Part shown: positions 8,983 to 19,593 of the stretch, one piece after another
Position numbering within the stretch: position 1 is the first letter of the stretch
Layout: each line of letters starts with the position of its first letter
Origin: Flavobacteriaceae bacterium
GTDB taxonomy: Bacteria > Bacteroidota > Bacteroidia > Flavobacteriales > Flavobacteriaceae
Assembly (NCBI GenBank): GCA_018402135.1
Contig: JAGYJF010000003.1
Location: 930,001-994,000 of the forward strand
Direction of reading: 5' to 3'
DNA length: 64,000 nt
The notes under the pieces: model-generated
The model's input: the letters and a program-made list of their open reading frames with translations, nothing else
Database searches by the model: none
What the model was told of the DNA's origin: nothing
Position numbers and translations under genes: made by a program

Positions 8983-9600
8983 ATGTCTGGGTTAATAGGA
9001 AAAAAAATCGGTATGACCAGTATTTATGACGAGAATGGAAAAAATATTCCATGTACCGTTATACAGGCTGGACCATGTATCGTTACCCAAGTCAGAACCG
9101 AAGAGGTTGACGGGTACAAAGCGCTTCAACTTGGTTTCGATGACAAGGCAGAGAAAAGTGCTATTAAAGCTGAAATTGGTCACGCCAAGAAAGCTGGTAC
9201 TTCTGTAAAAACTAAAGTCGCCGAGTTCCAAGGATTTGAAGAAGGTTACAAATTGGGTGATGCCATTACGGTGGAATACTTTATTGAAGGAGAATTTGTT
9301 GATATTGCTGGAATCTCTAAAGGAAAAGGATTTCAAGGTGTTGTAAAACGTCACGGTTTTGGTGGTGTTGGTCAAGCTACGCACGGGCAGCACAACAGAT
9401 TAAGAGCACCAGGTTCTATTGGTGCGGCTTCATATCCTGCAAGAGTATTTAAAGGAATGAAAATGGCCGGAAGAATGGGCGGAGAGAAAGTGAAAGTTGA
9501 AAATTTAAGAGTTTACAAAGTGGTTCCAGAAAAAAACCTTTTAGTTATTAAAGGTTGTATTCCTGGTCACAAAAATTCTTATGTAATTATCGAGAAGTAA
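8983..9600 (+). CDS. rplC: 50S ribosomal protein L3 (uL3)
   Basis: A 205-residue large-subunit core protein that reaches the peptidyl-transferase centre. Conserved segments [23 protein letters not shown] (about residue 112) and [15 protein letters not shown] with the Gln-containing loop are present. Its TAA overlaps the rplD start by one base (TAATG), which suggests translational coupling. Confidence 0.98.
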   Translation: MSGLIGKKIGMTSIYDENGKNIPCTVIQAGPCIVTQVRTEEVDGYKALQLGFDDKAEKSAIKAEIGHAKKAGTSVKTKVAEFQGFEEGYKLGDAITVEYFIEGEFVDIAGISKGKGFQGVVKRHGFGGVGQATHGQHNRLRAPGSIGAASYPARVFKGMKMAGRMGGEKVKVENLRVYKVVPEKNLLVIKGCIPGHKNSYVIIEK

Positions 9601-10229
9601 TGAAAGTAGCAGTTTTAGATATAAACGGAAAAGACACAGGTAGAAAAGCAGAGCTTTCTCAAGATGTGTTCGCTATTGAGCCTAACAATCACGCAGTATA
9701 TTTAGATGTAAAACAGTATTTGGCTAACCAACGTCAGGGTACTCACAAGTCTAAAGAAAGAAATGAAATTTCTGGAAGTACGCGCAAGATTAAAAAGCAA
9801 AAAGGTACTGGTACAGCGCGTGCTGGCAGTATAAAGTCTGGTATTTTTAAAGGTGGTGGTCGTATGTTCGGTCCAAGACCAAGAAATTACAGTTTTAAAT
9901 TAAATAAAGGTTTAAAGAGGTTAGCTCGTAAGTCTGCGTTAAGTATTAAGGCAAATGAAAACTCAATTGTAGTGATAGAAGACTTCAATTTTGACGCTCC
10001 AAAAACAAGTAATTTTACCAATGTTTTGAAAGCTTTAGAGATTGAAAACAAAAAATCTCTATTTGTGTTGGGAGCGTTAAATAATAATGTATATTTGTCG
10101 TCACGCAATTTAAAGGGCTCAGACGTTATAATAAGTTCAGAATTAAGTACATACAAGATAATGAACGCAAATAAGTTGGTGCTTTTAGAAAGTGCCTTAG
10201 AAGGAATTGAATCGAATTTAAGTAAATAG
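9600..10229 (+). CDS. rplD: 50S ribosomal protein L4 (uL4)
   Basis: A 209-residue protein starting [12 protein letters not shown] at the ATG that overlaps the rplC stop. The extended arginine-rich tunnel loop is visible (KKQKGTGTARAGSIKS and FGPRPRNYSFKLNK). L4 lines the exit tunnel; in E. coli it also autoregulates the S10 operon, which makes the structured spacer upstream of rplC notable, although no such role is shown here. Confidence 0.97.
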   Translation: MKVAVLDINGKDTGRKAELSQDVFAIEPNNHAVYLDVKQYLANQRQGTHKSKERNEISGSTRKIKKQKGTGTARAGSIKSGIFKGGGRMFGPRPRNYSFKLNKGLKRLARKSALSIKANENSIVVIEDFNFDAPKTSNFTNVLKALEIENKKSLFVLGALNNNVYLSSRNLKGSDVIISSELSTYKIMNANKLVLLESALEGIESNLSK

Positions 10230-10236
10230 GACAACC

Positions 10237-10527
10237 ATGAACATCTTAATAAAACCTATAATTACTGAAAAAGCTACCAAAGATAGTGAGTTGAGAAACT
10301 GCTATAGCTTTGAAGTAAATAACAAGGCGAACAAGATAGAAATTAAAAATGCGGTGGAAGCTGCTTATGGTGTTTCTGTTGATAAAGTTCGTACAATAAA
10401 TGTCCGTCCAGATAGAAGAACGCGTTTTACAAAAACAGGCGTTCAGCATGGTAAAACAAATGCTGTTAAAAAAGCAATTGTACAACTGGCGGAAGGTGAG
10501 ACCATTGATTTATACGCTAATATGTAA
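10237..10527 (+). CDS. rplW: 50S ribosomal protein L23 (uL23)
   Basis: A 96-residue protein beginning MNILIKPIITEKATKDSE, the family signature. It sits at the tunnel exit and is a docking site for trigger factor and SRP. It lies 7 bases after rplD and 10 bases before rplB. Confidence 0.97.
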   Translation: MNILIKPIITEKATKDSELRNCYSFEVNNKANKIEIKNAVEAAYGVSVDKVRTINVRPDRRTRFTKTGVQHGKTNAVKKAIVQLAEGETIDLYANM

Positions 10528-10537
10528 TTAGACAAAA

Positions 10538-11365
10538 ATGTCAGTAAGAAAATTAAAACCAATCACATCAGCTCAGCGATTTAGAGTAGTAAATGGATTT
10601 GACGCCATCACTACTGATAAGCCGGAGAAAAGTTTATTAGCTCCGAAGAAACGGTCTGGTGGAAGAAACAGTCAAGGAAGAATGACCATGCGCTACATTG
10701 GTGGTGGTCATAAAAAGAAGTATCGTATTATCGACTTTAAACGAAATAAAGCGGGAATTCCAGCTGAAGTTAAGTCTATCGAGTATGATCCAAACAGAAC
10801 AGCCTTTATCGCTTTATTGAATTATCACGATGGCGAAAAAAGATACATCATTGCTCAGAATGGTTTGCAGGTTGGTCAGAATTTAGTTTCTGGCATTAGT
10901 GGCGTCGCTCCTGAAATAGGAAACGCAATGCCTCTTAGCCAAATACCATTAGGAACAGTAATTTCTTGTATAGAATTGCACCCTGGTCAAGGAGCTGTTA
11001 TGGCTCGAAGTGCTGGAGCATTTGCTCAGTTAATGGCTAGAGACGGTAAGTTTGCAACAGTTAAATTACCATCTGGGGAAACCCGTTTGATTTTAGCTAA
11101 TTGTATGGCTACCATTGGCGCAGTTTCAAACTCCGATCACCAATTAATTGTATCTGGTAAAGCGGGTAGAAGTCGTTGGTTGGGAAGACGTCCAAGAACA
11201 AGACCTGTTGTAATGAATCCCGTCGATCACCCAATGGGTGGTGGTGAAGGTAAGTCATCAGGTGGTCACCCTAGATCTAGAAAAGGTATTCCAGCTAAAG
11301 GTTATAGAACGCGTTCTAAAACTAAAGCAAGTAGTAAGTATATTGTAGAACGTAGAAAGAAATAA
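10538..11365 (+). CDS. rplB: 50S ribosomal protein L2 (uL2)
   Basis: A 275-residue protein of full length. It carries the RNA-binding OB and SH3-like domains and the conserved C-terminal block [18 protein letters not shown], whose His is the residue implicated near the peptidyl-transferase centre. Located in canonical S10 order between rplW and rpsS. Confidence 0.98.
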   Translation: MSVRKLKPITSAQRFRVVNGFDAITTDKPEKSLLAPKKRSGGRNSQGRMTMRYIGGGHKKKYRIIDFKRNKAGIPAEVKSIEYDPNRTAFIALLNYHDGEKRYIIAQNGLQVGQNLVSGISGVAPEIGNAMPLSQIPLGTVISCIELHPGQGAVMARSAGAFAQLMARDGKFATVKLPSGETRLILANCMATIGAVSNSDHQLIVSGKAGRSRWLGRRPRTRPVVMNPVDHPMGGGEGKSSGGHPRSRKGIPAKGYRTRSKTKASSKYIVERRKK

Positions 11366-11375
11366 TTAAGATAGT

Positions 11376-11654
11376 ATGGCACGTTCATTAAAAAAAGGAC
11401 CTTATATCCATTATAAACTAGAGAAGAAAGTTGCAGAAAATGTAGCCTCTAATAAAAAGTCAGTTATAAAAACTTGGTCAAGAGCATCAATGATTTCTCC
11501 GGATTTTGTTGGTCAAACAATAGCAGTTCACAACGGACGCCAATTTGTACCAGTGTATGTAACCGAAAACATGGTAGGTCACAAGTTAGGAGAATTTTCA
11601 CCAACGCGTTCTTTCAGAGGTCACGCAGGTGCAAAAAATAAAGGTAAAAAATAA
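11376..11654 (+). CDS. rpsS: 30S ribosomal protein S19 (uS19)
   Basis: A 92-residue small-subunit head protein beginning [11 protein letters not shown], with the conserved [27 protein letters not shown] region interacting with S13 and the A-site finger. Eight bases separate it from rplV. Confidence 0.98.
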   Translation: MARSLKKGPYIHYKLEKKVAENVASNKKSVIKTWSRASMISPDFVGQTIAVHNGRQFVPVYVTENMVGHKLGEFSPTRSFRGHAGAKNKGKK

Positions 11655-11662
11655 ATAGCGCT

Positions 11663-12070
11663 ATGGGAACTCGTAAAAAAGAAATGGCAGAGGCTATAAA
11701 AGCAGAAAGAAAGACTGTTGCAATCGCAAAGCTTAATGACTGCCCAACCTCACCAAGAAAAATGCGTTTAGTTGCGGATTTAGTAAGAGGTCAGAAAGTT
11801 GACAAGGCTTTACAAATATGCAAGTTTAGCTCAAAAGAAGCTTCACGTCGTGTTGAGAAGTTATTACTTTCGGCCATTGCAAATTGGCAAGCAAAAAATG
11901 AAGATGCCGACGTTGAAAGCGCTGATTTATTTGTGAAAGAAATAAGAGTTGATTGTGGAACAATGTTGAAACGATTACGTCCAGCACCACAAGGAAGAGC
12001 TCACAGAATTAGAAAAAGATCTAACCACGTTACTGTGATTGTAGACGCATTAAACAAAACACAAAGCTAA
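11663..12070 (+). CDS. rplV: 50S ribosomal protein L22 (uL22)
   Basis: A 135-residue tunnel protein. The beta-hairpin that lines the exit tunnel is seen as [22 protein letters not shown] near the C-terminus; in the family, changes there can alter macrolide response. It has about 15 extra N-terminal residues before the first conserved helix. Confidence 0.97.
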   Translation: MGTRKKEMAEAIKAERKTVAIAKLNDCPTSPRKMRLVADLVRGQKVDKALQICKFSSKEASRRVEKLLLSAIANWQAKNEDADVESADLFVKEIRVDCGTMLKRLRPAPQGRAHRIRKRSNHVTVIVDALNKTQS

Positions 12071-12079
12071 GATAGAAGT

Positions 12080-12796
12080 ATGGGACAAAAGACAAATCCA
12101 ATCGGAAATCGTTTAGGTATTATCAGAGGATGGGAATCTAACTGGTACGGTGGAAATGACTACGGTGATAAACTCGCTGAAGACGATAAGATTAGAAAAT
12201 ACGTTCACGCACGTTTATCTAAAGCTAGTGTGTCTAGAGTAATTATTGAGCGTACACTTAAACTTGTAACCGTTACTATCACTACCGCAAGACCTGGTAT
12301 CATTATTGGGAAAGGTGGTCAAGAGGTAGACAAGTTAAAAGAAGAGCTTAAGAAAATTACTAACAAAGAAGTTCAGTTAAATATTTTTGAAATCAAAAGA
12401 CCTGAACTTGATGCATTCTTAGTAGCTTCAAGCGTTGCACGTCAAATTGAAAGTCGTATTTCATACAGACGCGCAATTAAGATGGCAATTGCTGCTACCA
12501 TGAGAATGAATGCAGAAGGAATTAAAATTCAAATTAGTGGTCGATTGAACGGTGCAGAAATGGCACGTTCCGAACATTATAAAGAAGGACGTATTCCTTT
12601 GTCAACATTTAGAGCCGATATTGATTATGCTTTAGTTGAAGCCCACACTACTTACGGTAGATTAGGCATCAAAGTATGGATCATGAAAGGTGAAGTATAC
12701 GGAAAGAGAGAACTTTCTCCTTTAGTAGGACTATCTAAGAAACAAGGCGGAAAACCCGCTGGAGCAGGTAGTCCAAAACCACGTCGTAGAAAGTAA
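12080..12796 (+). CDS. rpsC: 30S ribosomal protein S3 (uS3)
   Basis: A 238-residue protein with an N-terminal KH domain whose GxxG loop reads [13 protein letters not shown] (about residues 73-85), and a C-terminal S3 domain ([13 protein letters not shown]). It forms part of the mRNA entry channel. The tail is short, basic and Pro/Gly-rich. Confidence 0.98.
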   Translation: MGQKTNPIGNRLGIIRGWESNWYGGNDYGDKLAEDDKIRKYVHARLSKASVSRVIIERTLKLVTVTITTARPGIIIGKGGQEVDKLKEELKKITNKEVQLNIFEIKRPELDAFLVASSVARQIESRISYRRAIKMAIAATMRMNAEGIKIQISGRLNGAEMARSEHYKEGRIPLSTFRADIDYALVEAHTTYGRLGIKVWIMKGEVYGKRELSPLVGLSKKQGGKPAGAGSPKPRRRK

Positions 12797-12812
12797 TTAA
12801 AAGTAAAGGAAA

Positions 12813-13232
12813 ATGTTACAACCGAAAAGAACAAAATTTCGTAAAGTCCAGAAAGGACGTATGAAAGGTAATACCGGAAGAGGTCATTTACTCTCTAATG
12901 GAATGTTTGGAATTAAATCTTTAGATGAGAGTTTTTTAACGTCTCGTCAGATTGAAGCCGCTCGTATTGCCGCTACACGTTATATGAAAAGAGAAGGTCA
13001 ATTGTGGATTAAAATATTCCCAGACAAGCCAATTACCAAAAAACCATTAGAAGTACGTATGGGTAAAGGTAAAGGTGCTGTTGAATATTGGGTAGCAGTT
13101 GTAAAACCAGGTCGTATGTTATTTGAAGTAGCGGGTGTACCAATGGAAGTTGCAAAAGAAGCACTAAGATTGGCGGCTCAAAAGCTTCCAGTAAAAACAA
13201 AATTTATCGTAGCTAGAGATTACGAAGCTTAA
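12813..13232 (+). CDS. rplP: 50S ribosomal protein L16 (uL16)
   Basis: A 139-residue protein beginning [19 protein letters not shown], with [19 protein letters not shown]. It contacts the A-site tRNA elbow and organises the central protuberance. It sits between rpsC and rpmC as in the standard S10 operon. Confidence 0.98.
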   Translation: MLQPKRTKFRKVQKGRMKGNTGRGHLLSNGMFGIKSLDESFLTSRQIEAARIAATRYMKREGQLWIKIFPDKPITKKPLEVRMGKGKGAVEYWVAVVKPGRMLFEVAGVPMEVAKEALRLAAQKLPVKTKFIVARDYEA

Positions 13233-13245
13233 TAGAATTAAAATT

Positions 13246-13437
13246 ATGAAGCAATCAGAAATTAAAGAGCTATCCGTAGCCGAGTTACAAGAAAAATTAG
13301 GTGAGACCAAAAAGAGTTATGCGGATCTAAAATTAGCCCACGCCATAACACCTTTAGAAAATCCAATTCAGTTGCGCAATGCTAGACGTGTTGTTGCGAG
13401 AATAGCAACAGAATTAACAAATAGAGAATTACAATAA
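13246..13437 (+). CDS. rpmC: 50S ribosomal protein L29 (uL29)
   Basis: A 63-residue two-helix protein (MKQSEIKELSVAELQEKL ... NARRVVARIATELTNRE). It sits beside L23 at the tunnel exit. It is 17 bases before rpsQ. Confidence 0.95.
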   Translation: MKQSEIKELSVAELQEKLGETKKSYADLKLAHAITPLENPIQLRNARRVVARIATELTNRELQ

Positions 13438-13454
13438 TCGTATTCTGCTGAAAG

Positions 13455-13712
13455 ATGGAAAACAGAAATTTAAGAAAAGAACGTATAGGAGTTGTTACAA
13501 GTAACAAAATGCAGAAGTCCATTGTGGTTTCTGAAGTTAAAAAGGTAAAACACCCTATGTATGGAAAATTCGTTTTGAAAACGAAAAAATACGTTGCACA
13601 CGACGAAACTAACGATTGTAACATTGGCGATAAAGTAAAGATCATGGAAACACGACCTTTAAGCAAATCAAAATGTTGGAGATTAGTAGAAATAATTGAA
13701 AGAGCTAAGTAA
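13455..13712 (+). CDS. rpsQ: 30S ribosomal protein S17 (uS17)
   Basis: An 85-residue OB-fold protein ([19 protein letters not shown] ... [18 protein letters not shown]) that binds 16S rRNA early in assembly. Its stop is two bases before the rplN ATG. Confidence 0.97.
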   Translation: MENRNLRKERIGVVTSNKMQKSIVVSEVKKVKHPMYGKFVLKTKKYVAHDETNDCNIGDKVKIMETRPLSKSKCWRLVEIIERAK

Positions 13713-13714
13713 TT

Positions 13715-14083
13715 ATGGTACAACAAGAATCTAGATTAAAAGTAGCCGATAATACCGGTGCAAAAGAGGTTTTAACCATCAGAGTATTGGGTGGTACAAA
13801 AAGACGTTATGCATCAGTAGGAGATAAAATAGTTGTTTCTATCAAAGATGCAACGCCCAACGGCAACGTTAAAAAGGGATCGGTTTCTACAGCTGTAGTA
13901 GTTCGTACAGTTAAGGAAGTTAGACGTCCAGATGGCTCATACATTCGTTTCGATGACAACGCCTGTGTATTGTTAAATGCTCAAGGTGAAATGAGAGGAA
14001 CACGTGTGTTTGGTCCAGTTGCGAGAGAACTTCGTGATAAACAATTCATGAAAATTGTATCATTGGCACCAGAAGTGCTTTAA
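13715..14083 (+). CDS. rplN: 50S ribosomal protein L14 (uL14)
   Basis: A 122-residue protein beginning [18 protein letters not shown], the family signature, at the subunit interface where RsfS docks. That factor is encoded in this same window at 32397-32768. Confidence 0.98.
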   Translation: MVQQESRLKVADNTGAKEVLTIRVLGGTKRRYASVGDKIVVSIKDATPNGNVKKGSVSTAVVVRTVKEVRRPDGSYIRFDDNACVLLNAQGEMRGTRVFGPVARELRDKQFMKIVSLAPEVL

Positions 14084-14095
14084 GGAATATTAAAA

Positions 14096-14407
14096 ATGAC
14101 AAAACTGAAAATTAAATCAGGAGATACCGTTCAAGTTATTGCTGGAGATCATAAAGGTTCAGAAGGTAAAGTGCTTAAGGTATTGTTAGATAAAAACAAG
14201 GCCATTGTTGAAGGCGTTAACACGGTGAAAAAACACACCAAACCTAGCGCTCAAAATCCACAAGGTGGTATTGTAGAGAAGGAAGCACCAATCCATATAT
14301 CTAATTTATCTTTGTTAACAAAGAAAGGTGAAACTACTCGTGTAGGTTACAGAATGGAAGGTGATAAAAAAGTGAGATTTTCTAAAAAATCAAATGAAGT
14401 AATTTAA
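14096..14407 (+). CDS. rplX: 50S ribosomal protein L24 (uL24)
   Basis: A 103-residue KOW-domain protein ([20 protein letters not shown], about residues 4-23) that initiates large-subunit assembly. Two bases separate it from rplE. Confidence 0.97.
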   Translation: MTKLKIKSGDTVQVIAGDHKGSEGKVLKVLLDKNKAIVEGVNTVKKHTKPSAQNPQGGIVEKEAPIHISNLSLLTKKGETTRVGYRMEGDKKVRFSKKSNEVI

Positions 14408-14409
14408 TT

Positions 14410-14961
14410 ATGAGCTACATTCCAAGATTAAAACAAGAGTATAGAGGCAAAGTTGTGTCTGCTCTTACAGAAGAGTTCGGATATCAAAATGTGATGCAAG
14501 TTCCAAAACTTCAGAAAATAGTTGTTTCTAAAGGAGTTGGTGCGGCAGTAGCTGATAAAAAATTAGTAGATCATGCCGTTGAAGAGCTAACTAAAATTAC
14601 AGGCCAAAGAGCAGTTGCGACTATTTCAAAAAAGGATGTTGCTTCGTTTAAGTTACGAAAAGGCATGCCAATTGGTGCAAAAGTTACCTTAAGAGGTGAG
14701 CGTATGTATGAGTTTTTAGATAGACTTGTTACATCAGCACTTCCTAGAGTTAGAGATTTTAGCGGAATAAAAGCAGGTGGTTTCGATGGGAGAGGTAACT
14801 ATAATTTAGGGATTACTGAACAAATCATTTTTCCAGAAATAGATATCGATAAAATCAACAAGATCTCAGGTATGGATATTACATTTGTAACTTCAGCTGA
14901 GACTGATAAAGAAGCAAAATCATTATTAACCGAATTAGGTTTACCGTTTCAAAAGAATTAA
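14410..14961 (+). CDS. rplE: 50S ribosomal protein L5 (uL5)
   Basis: A 183-residue 5S rRNA-binding protein with the conserved PRLKQEY start, [16 protein letters not shown] and [17 protein letters not shown]. It forms the central protuberance and contacts P-site tRNA. Confidence 0.98.
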   Translation: MSYIPRLKQEYRGKVVSALTEEFGYQNVMQVPKLQKIVVSKGVGAAVADKKLVDHAVEELTKITGQRAVATISKKDVASFKLRKGMPIGAKVTLRGERMYEFLDRLVTSALPRVRDFSGIKAGGFDGRGNYNLGITEQIIFPEIDIDKINKISGMDITFVTSAETDKEAKSLLTELGLPFQKN

Positions 14962-14964
14962 GAT

Positions 14965-15234
14965 ATGGCTAAAGAATCAATGAAAGCCCGCGAGGTGAAA
15001 AGAGAAAAAACTGTAGCTAAATATGCTGAGAAGAGAAAGGCTTTGAAAGAAGCTGGAGATTACGAAGCGCTGCAGAAACTGCCAAAAAATGCATCTCCAG
15101 TTAGATTGCATAACAGATGTAAACTTACAGGTAGACCGAGAGGTTACGTCAGACAATTTGGTATTTCGCGTGTTATGTTGCGTGAAATGGCAAATAAAGG
15201 ACTAATTCCAGGAGTTAAAAAGGCAAGTTGGTAA
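14965..15234 (+). CDS. rpsN: 30S ribosomal protein S14 (uS14), zinc-independent form
   Basis: An 89-residue S14 with the C-terminal block [20 protein letters not shown]. It is the long form without the paired CxxC zinc-ribbon cysteines. It begins three bases after rplE. Confidence 0.97.
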   Translation: MAKESMKAREVKREKTVAKYAEKRKALKEAGDYEALQKLPKNASPVRLHNRCKLTGRPRGYVRQFGISRVMLREMANKGLIPGVKKASW

Positions 15235-15307
15235 AGAAATAACTTGGTTTAAGGTTCACTGTAGATAATTGTCTGCAGTTGAAAACCAAAACCACAAATC
15301 AATAATT

Positions 15308-15706
15308 ATGTACACAGATCCAGTAGCGGATTATTTAACCAGAATTAGAAATGCAGTAAAAGCTAACCATAGAGTGGTTGATATACCTGCGTCTAATTTG
15401 AAGAAAGAGATAACTAAAATATTATTCGAACAAGGATATATTTTAAGTTACAAATTTGACGACTCATCAGTTCAAGGAACTATTAAGATAGCCTTGAAGT
15501 ATTCTAAAGATACGAAAGAGTCTGTTATTAAGAAGATTCAACGAATCAGTAAACCAGGTTTACGTAAGTATGCTGGCGCAAACGAAATGCCTAGAGTTTT
15601 AAATGGTCTTGGTATTGCGATTGTATCAACTTCGCACGGGGTAATGACCGCCAAACAAGCGCAACGCGAGAATGTAGGTGGTGAATTATTATGTTACGTA
15701 TACTAA
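15308..15706 (+). CDS. rpsH: 30S ribosomal protein S8 (uS8)
   Basis: A 132-residue protein starting MYTDPVADYLTRIRNA at the ATG at 15308; the reading frame is open for 13 codons upstream but those do not resemble S8. The C-terminus GGELLCYVY is typical. A 73-base spacer precedes it, the largest inside the spc part. S8 is a spc-operon repressor in E. coli; here that is only a possibility. Confidence 0.97.
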   Translation: MYTDPVADYLTRIRNAVKANHRVVDIPASNLKKEITKILFEQGYILSYKFDDSSVQGTIKIALKYSKDTKESVIKKIQRISKPGLRKYAGANEMPRVLNGLGIAIVSTSHGVMTAKQAQRENVGGELLCYVY

Positions 15707-15721
15707 TAAAACAGGAAAGAA

Positions 15722-16264
15722 ATGTCAAGAATAGGAAATAACCCCATTGCAATTCCATCAGGAGTAACAATAGATTTTAAAGACAATTTACTTACTGTAA
15801 AAGGTAAATTAGGAGAGCTTTCTCAAAACATACAGGATGTAGAATTAACCATAGAAGATACAAATATCGTGGTTACTAGACCATCCGATTCTAAAACTGC
15901 AAGAACTAATCATGGTTTGTACCGTTCGCTTATATTCAATATGATTGAAGGCGTATCTAACGGTTGGACAAAACAGCTAGAATTAGTAGGTGTAGGTTAT
16001 AGAGCATCTAATCAAGGAAACAAATTAGACTTAGCTTTAGGTTTTTCACACAATATCGTTATTGATGTAGCACCTGAAGTAACAGTTGAAACAATTTCTG
16101 AGAAAGGAAAGAATCCAATAGTTAAATTAACATCTCATGACAAACAATTGGTTGGTCAAGTTGCTGCTAAAATACGCGGCTTCAGAAAACCAGAACCTTA
16201 CAAAGGAAAAGGTGTGAAATTTGTTGGTGAAGAATTAAGAAGAAAAGCAGGTAAATCAGCTTAA
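15722..16264 (+). CDS. rplF: 50S ribosomal protein L6 (uL6)
   Basis: A 180-residue protein with two tandem L6 domains, starting [15 protein letters not shown] and ending in the conserved [13 protein letters not shown] segment. It lies near the sarcin-ricin loop. Confidence 0.98.
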   Translation: MSRIGNNPIAIPSGVTIDFKDNLLTVKGKLGELSQNIQDVELTIEDTNIVVTRPSDSKTARTNHGLYRSLIFNMIEGVSNGWTKQLELVGVGYRASNQGNKLDLALGFSHNIVIDVAPEVTVETISEKGKNPIVKLTSHDKQLVGQVAAKIRGFRKPEPYKGKGVKFVGEELRRKAGKSA

Positions 16265-16274
16265 TAGAAAAGTT

Positions 16275-16631
16275 ATGGCATTAACAAAAAACGAAAGAAG
16301 AATAAGAATTAAAAGCAGAATTCGCAAGGTAGTTTCTGGTACAGAAGCCAGACCACGTTTATCTGTTTTTAGAAGCAATAAAGAAATTTATGCTCAAATC
16401 GTAGATGATGTAACTGGTAAAACTATTGCAGCTGCATCTTCAAGAGATAAAGACATTGTAACTGTTAAAGGTAACAAATCCGAAGTAGCAACTTTAGTTG
16501 GTAAAGCAGTAGGTGAAAAAGCATTAAAAGCTGGCGTTGAAACTATTTCTTTTGATAGAGGTGGTTATTTGTATCACGGTAGAGTTAAATCATTAGCCGA
16601 CGGTGCTAGAGAAGCTGGACTTAAATTTTAA
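16275..16631 (+). CDS. rplR: 50S ribosomal protein L18 (uL18)
   Basis: A 118-residue 5S rRNA-binding protein with [20 protein letters not shown] and the C-terminal [20 protein letters not shown]. Six bases separate it from rpsE. Confidence 0.97.
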   Translation: MALTKNERRIRIKSRIRKVVSGTEARPRLSVFRSNKEIYAQIVDDVTGKTIAAASSRDKDIVTVKGNKSEVATLVGKAVGEKALKAGVETISFDRGGYLYHGRVKSLADGAREAGLKF

Positions 16632-16637
16632 AAAATT

Positions 16638-17162
16638 ATGTATCAAAAATATAAAAACGCAGAGCTTGTTAAGCCAGGTGGATTAGAATTAAAAGATAGA
16701 TTAGTAGGTGTACAACGTGTTACGAAGGTAACAAAAGGTGGTAGAGCGTTTGGTTTTTCTGCTATCGTGGTTGTAGGCGATGAAGCTGGTATTGTTGGTC
16801 ACGGTCTCGGAAAATCTAAAGATGTTGCAACAGCTATCGCTAAAGCAATTGAAGATGCTAAGAAAAATTTAGTAAAAATTCCAATCATCAAAGGTACGTT
16901 ACCTCACGAACAAAAAGGTAAATACGGTGGAGCGAGAGTAAATATCATTCCTGCGGCCCCTGGTACAGGTGTAATTGCTGGTGGTGCTGTAAGAACTGTT
17001 TTAGAAGCAGTAGGTGTTCACGACGTATTATCAAAATCTCAAGGATCTTCAAATCCACATAACGTTGTTAAAGCGACATTTGATGCTTTATTACAATTAA
17101 GAGATGCCAGAACAATTGCGAAGGATAGAGGGATTTCACTTGAAAAGGTTTTTAACGGATAA
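16638..17162 (+). CDS. rpsE: 30S ribosomal protein S5 (uS5)
   Basis: A 174-residue protein with the double-stranded-RNA-binding N-domain ([19 protein letters not shown]) and a C-terminal domain containing [15 protein letters not shown]. The spectinomycin loop region ([10 protein letters not shown]) looks normal. S5 takes part in decoding fidelity. Confidence 0.98.
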   Translation: MYQKYKNAELVKPGGLELKDRLVGVQRVTKVTKGGRAFGFSAIVVVGDEAGIVGHGLGKSKDVATAIAKAIEDAKKNLVKIPIIKGTLPHEQKGKYGGARVNIIPAAPGTGVIAGGAVRTVLEAVGVHDVLSKSQGSSNPHNVVKATFDALLQLRDARTIAKDRGISLEKVFNG

Positions 17163-17175
17163 TCTAAAGGATAAG

Positions 17176-17358
17176 ATGGCAACAATTAAAGTAAAAAAAG
17201 TAAAAAGTGCTATTAAACGCACTAAACGACAAAAAGACACTCTTATAGCGCTAGGTTTAAAAAAAATCGGTCAAGTAGTAGAGCATGAAGCCACGCCAAA
17301 TATTATTGGTATGGTTAAAAAAGTTGAACACTTAGTTTCTGTTGAAGAGACAAAATAA
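17176..17358 (+). CDS. rpmD: 50S ribosomal protein L30 (uL30)
   Basis: A 60-residue protein starting MATIKVKKVKSAIKRT at the ATG at 17176, 13 bases after the rpsE stop. Earlier in-frame codons overlap rpsE and lack similarity to L30. The C-terminus MVKKVEHLVSVEE is typical. Confidence 0.95.
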   Translation: MATIKVKKVKSAIKRTKRQKDTLIALGLKKIGQVVEHEATPNIIGMVKKVEHLVSVEETK

Positions 17359-17371
17359 TACTTAATAAACA

Positions 17372-17824
17372 ATGGATTTAAGTAATTTAAAACCTGCAGA
17401 AGGTTCAGTAAAAAATCAAGGTAAACGCATTGGTCGTGGTCAAGGCTCGGGTAAAGGCGGTACTGCTACACGTGGACACAAAGGCGCCAAATCTCGTTCA
17501 GGATACTCTAAGAAAATAGGCTTCGAGGGTGGACAAATGCCAATCCAAAGACGAGTGCCAAAATTTGGTTTTACCAATATCAACCGTGTTGAATACCAAG
17601 GTGTGAATTTAGATACCTTACAACAGCTGGTTGAGGATAAAAAAATAAAAGATACTGTTACAGTTGATACGTTAATACAATTAGGTCTATGTACCAAGAA
17701 TGAATTGGTAAAGATTTTAGGTAGAGGCGAATTAAAAGTGAAAATCAATGTAACAGCACATAAATTTACTGCTACTGCAAAAGCTGCAATTGAAGCGGCT
17801 GGTGGCGAAGTAGTAACTTTATAA
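17372..17824 (+). CDS. rplO: 50S ribosomal protein L15 (uL15)
   Basis: A 150-residue protein with the glycine/arginine-rich N-terminal extension GKRIGRGQGSGKGGTATRG, which penetrates 23S rRNA, and a globular C-terminal domain. It directly precedes secY, the usual spc order. Confidence 0.97.
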   Translation: MDLSNLKPAEGSVKNQGKRIGRGQGSGKGGTATRGHKGAKSRSGYSKKIGFEGGQMPIQRRVPKFGFTNINRVEYQGVNLDTLQQLVEDKKIKDTVTVDTLIQLGLCTKNELVKILGRGELKVKINVTAHKFTATAKAAIEAAGGEVVTL

Positions 17825-17839
17825 GACAATCAATCAGCC

Positions 17840-19192
17840 ATGAAGATAATAGAAACACTAAAAAACGTTTGGAAAATAACAGAACTAAAAGATCGTATCA
17901 TTCTAACTCTTGGTCTTTTACTAGTGTATCGTTTTGGTGCCCAGGTAGTATTACCTGGCATTGATGCCAGTAAATTAGGTGGTTTAGCCGAAGGAACTGA
18001 AGGCGGAATATTAGGTCTTTTAGTCGCATTTACAGGTGGTGCATTTGCTAACGCATCTGTATTTGCTTTAGGTATTATGCCATACATTTCTGCCTCTATT
18101 GTGGTGCAGTTAATGGGTATTGCGATTCCTTATCTTCAGAAATTACAGAAAGAAGGAGAAAGTGGAAGAAAAAAAATCAACCAAATTACGCGTTGGTTAA
18201 CTATTGCAATATGTTTGGTGCAAGCGCCGGGTTATTTGGCTAGTTTAACAACATTAGGTGTCCCGCCAGATGCATTTTTATTAGGTCAAGGTGGATTGTT
18301 CTATTTTTCATCGGTAATTATTTTAGTAACCGGCTGTGTTTTCGCAATGTGGCTTGGGGAGAAAATTACTGATAAGGGAATAGGTAATGGTATTTCATTA
18401 TTAATTATGGTTGGTATTATAGCAACCTTACCGCAATCATTCATTCAAAATGCTTTGTCACGTTTAAGTGGTGCAGGAAGTGGTGGTTTTATGTTAATCC
18501 TTATTGAACTTGTTATTTGGTTCGCTATTATTTTAGCTTCGGTTATGTTGGTTATGGCAGTTAGAAAAATTGCTGTTCAATATGCGAGAAGAACTGCTAC
18601 CGGTGGTTTTGAAAAGAATGTTTTCGGTTCTAGACAATTTTTGCCTTTAAAATTGAATGCCTCAGGCGTTATGCCAATTATCTTTGCGCAGGCAATAATG
18701 TTTGTGCCTAGTTTAATCGGTGGAACGGATATGCTAAAAGATACAGGTGCTGGTTCGTGGTTGCAAACCGAATTCTCTGATATGTTTGGATTAACCTATA
18801 ATATCGTTTTCGGATTGTTGATAATTATCTTTACCTATTTTTATACAGCTATCACAGTTCCTACGAACAAAATGGCTGATGATTTAAAACGTAGTGGTGG
18901 TTTTATTCCTGGGATTAGACCTGGTACAGAAACAGCTGAATATTTAGATAAAATCATGTCGCAAATTACTTTACCAGGATCTATATTTTTAGCGCTCATT
19001 GCTGTGTTCCCTGCAATAATTGTGAAGATTGTAGATGTTCAAGCGGGTTGGGCACTTTTTTTTGGTGGTACTTCGCTGCTTATTATGGTTGGTGTAGCGA
19101 TAGATACAATGCAACAAATTAATTCGTATTTATTGAATAAACATTACGATGGCTTGATGAAAACCGGTAAAAACAGAAAAGCAATAGCTTAA
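17840..19192 (+). CDS. secY: Protein translocase subunit SecY
   Basis: A 450-residue inner-membrane channel protein with about ten membrane segments. The plug region (GGILGLLVAFTGGAFANASV) and SecY signatures (ALGIMPYISASIVVQL and FFYTAITVP-like FTYFYTAITVP) are present. It forms the SecYEG pore with SecE and SecG, which are not in this window. Fifteen bases separate it from rplO. Confidence 0.97.
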   Translation: MKIIETLKNVWKITELKDRIILTLGLLLVYRFGAQVVLPGIDASKLGGLAEGTEGGILGLLVAFTGGAFANASVFALGIMPYISASIVVQLMGIAIPYLQKLQKEGESGRKKINQITRWLTIAICLVQAPGYLASLTTLGVPPDAFLLGQGGLFYFSSVIILVTGCVFAMWLGEKITDKGIGNGISLLIMVGIIATLPQSFIQNALSRLSGAGSGGFMLILIELVIWFAIILASVMLVMAVRKIAVQYARRTATGGFEKNVFGSRQFLPLKLNASGVMPIIFAQAIMFVPSLIGGTDMLKDTGAGSWLQTEFSDMFGLTYNIVFGLLIIIFTYFYTAITVPTNKMADDLKRSGGFIPGIRPGTETAEYLDKIMSQITLPGSIFLALIAVFPAIIVKIVDVQAGWALFFGGTSLLIMVGVAIDTMQQINSYLLNKHYDGLMKTGKNRKAIA

Positions 19193-19200
19193 CTTAAATT

Positions 19201-19416
19201 ATGGCTAAACAAGCAGCAATAGAACAAGATGGAACCATTATAGAAGCGTTGTCAAATGCAATGTTCCGAGTAGAATTGGAAAATGGTCACATTGTAACAG
19301 CGCATATATCTGGTAAAATGCGCATGCATTACATTAAATTATTACCAGGTGACAAAGTGAAATTAGAAATGAGTCCTTACGATTTATCAAAGGCACGCAT
19401 TACTTACAGATATTAA
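19201..19416 (+). CDS. infA: Translation initiation factor IF-1
   Basis: A 71-residue OB-fold protein ([20 protein letters not shown] ... [21 protein letters not shown]) that binds the 30S A site. It stands 8 bases after secY and is followed by rpmJ, a common arrangement. Confidence 0.97.
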   Translation: MAKQAAIEQDGTIIEALSNAMFRVELENGHIVTAHISGKMRMHYIKLLPGDKVKLEMSPYDLSKARITYRY

Positions 19417-19474
19417 AAGAAGAGATTATATCGAAAGATAATAATCTATTAAAAAAGAAAAATAAATTTAAGCG

Positions 19475-19591
19475 ATGAAAGTAAGAGCATCAGTTAAAAA
19501 GAGAAGTGCCGATTGCAAATTGGTACGTCGTAAAGGAAGACTTTACGTGATTAACAAAAAGAATCCAAGGTTCAAACAAAGACAAGGGTAA
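19475..19591 (+). CDS. rpmJ: 50S ribosomal protein L36 (bL36), zinc-free form
   Basis: A 38-residue basic protein, [14 protein letters not shown] to NPRFKQRQG, two bases before rpsM. The canonical bL36 Zn ribbon uses three Cys and one His; only Cys14 survives here, with Ser11 and Phe33 at other ligand positions. It therefore belongs to the C-minus class and should not bind zinc. Confidence 0.95.
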   Translation: MKVRASVKKRSADCKLVRRKGRLYVINKKNPRFKQRQG

Positions 19592-19593
19592 TT

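Noticed and set aside
8992..9393. A long antisense open frame opposite rplC, and similar frames opposite fusA, rplO and ftsH.
   Set aside because: They lie wholly within well-conserved genes, lack recognisable domains and have no start context; they are by-products of codon usage on the other strand.
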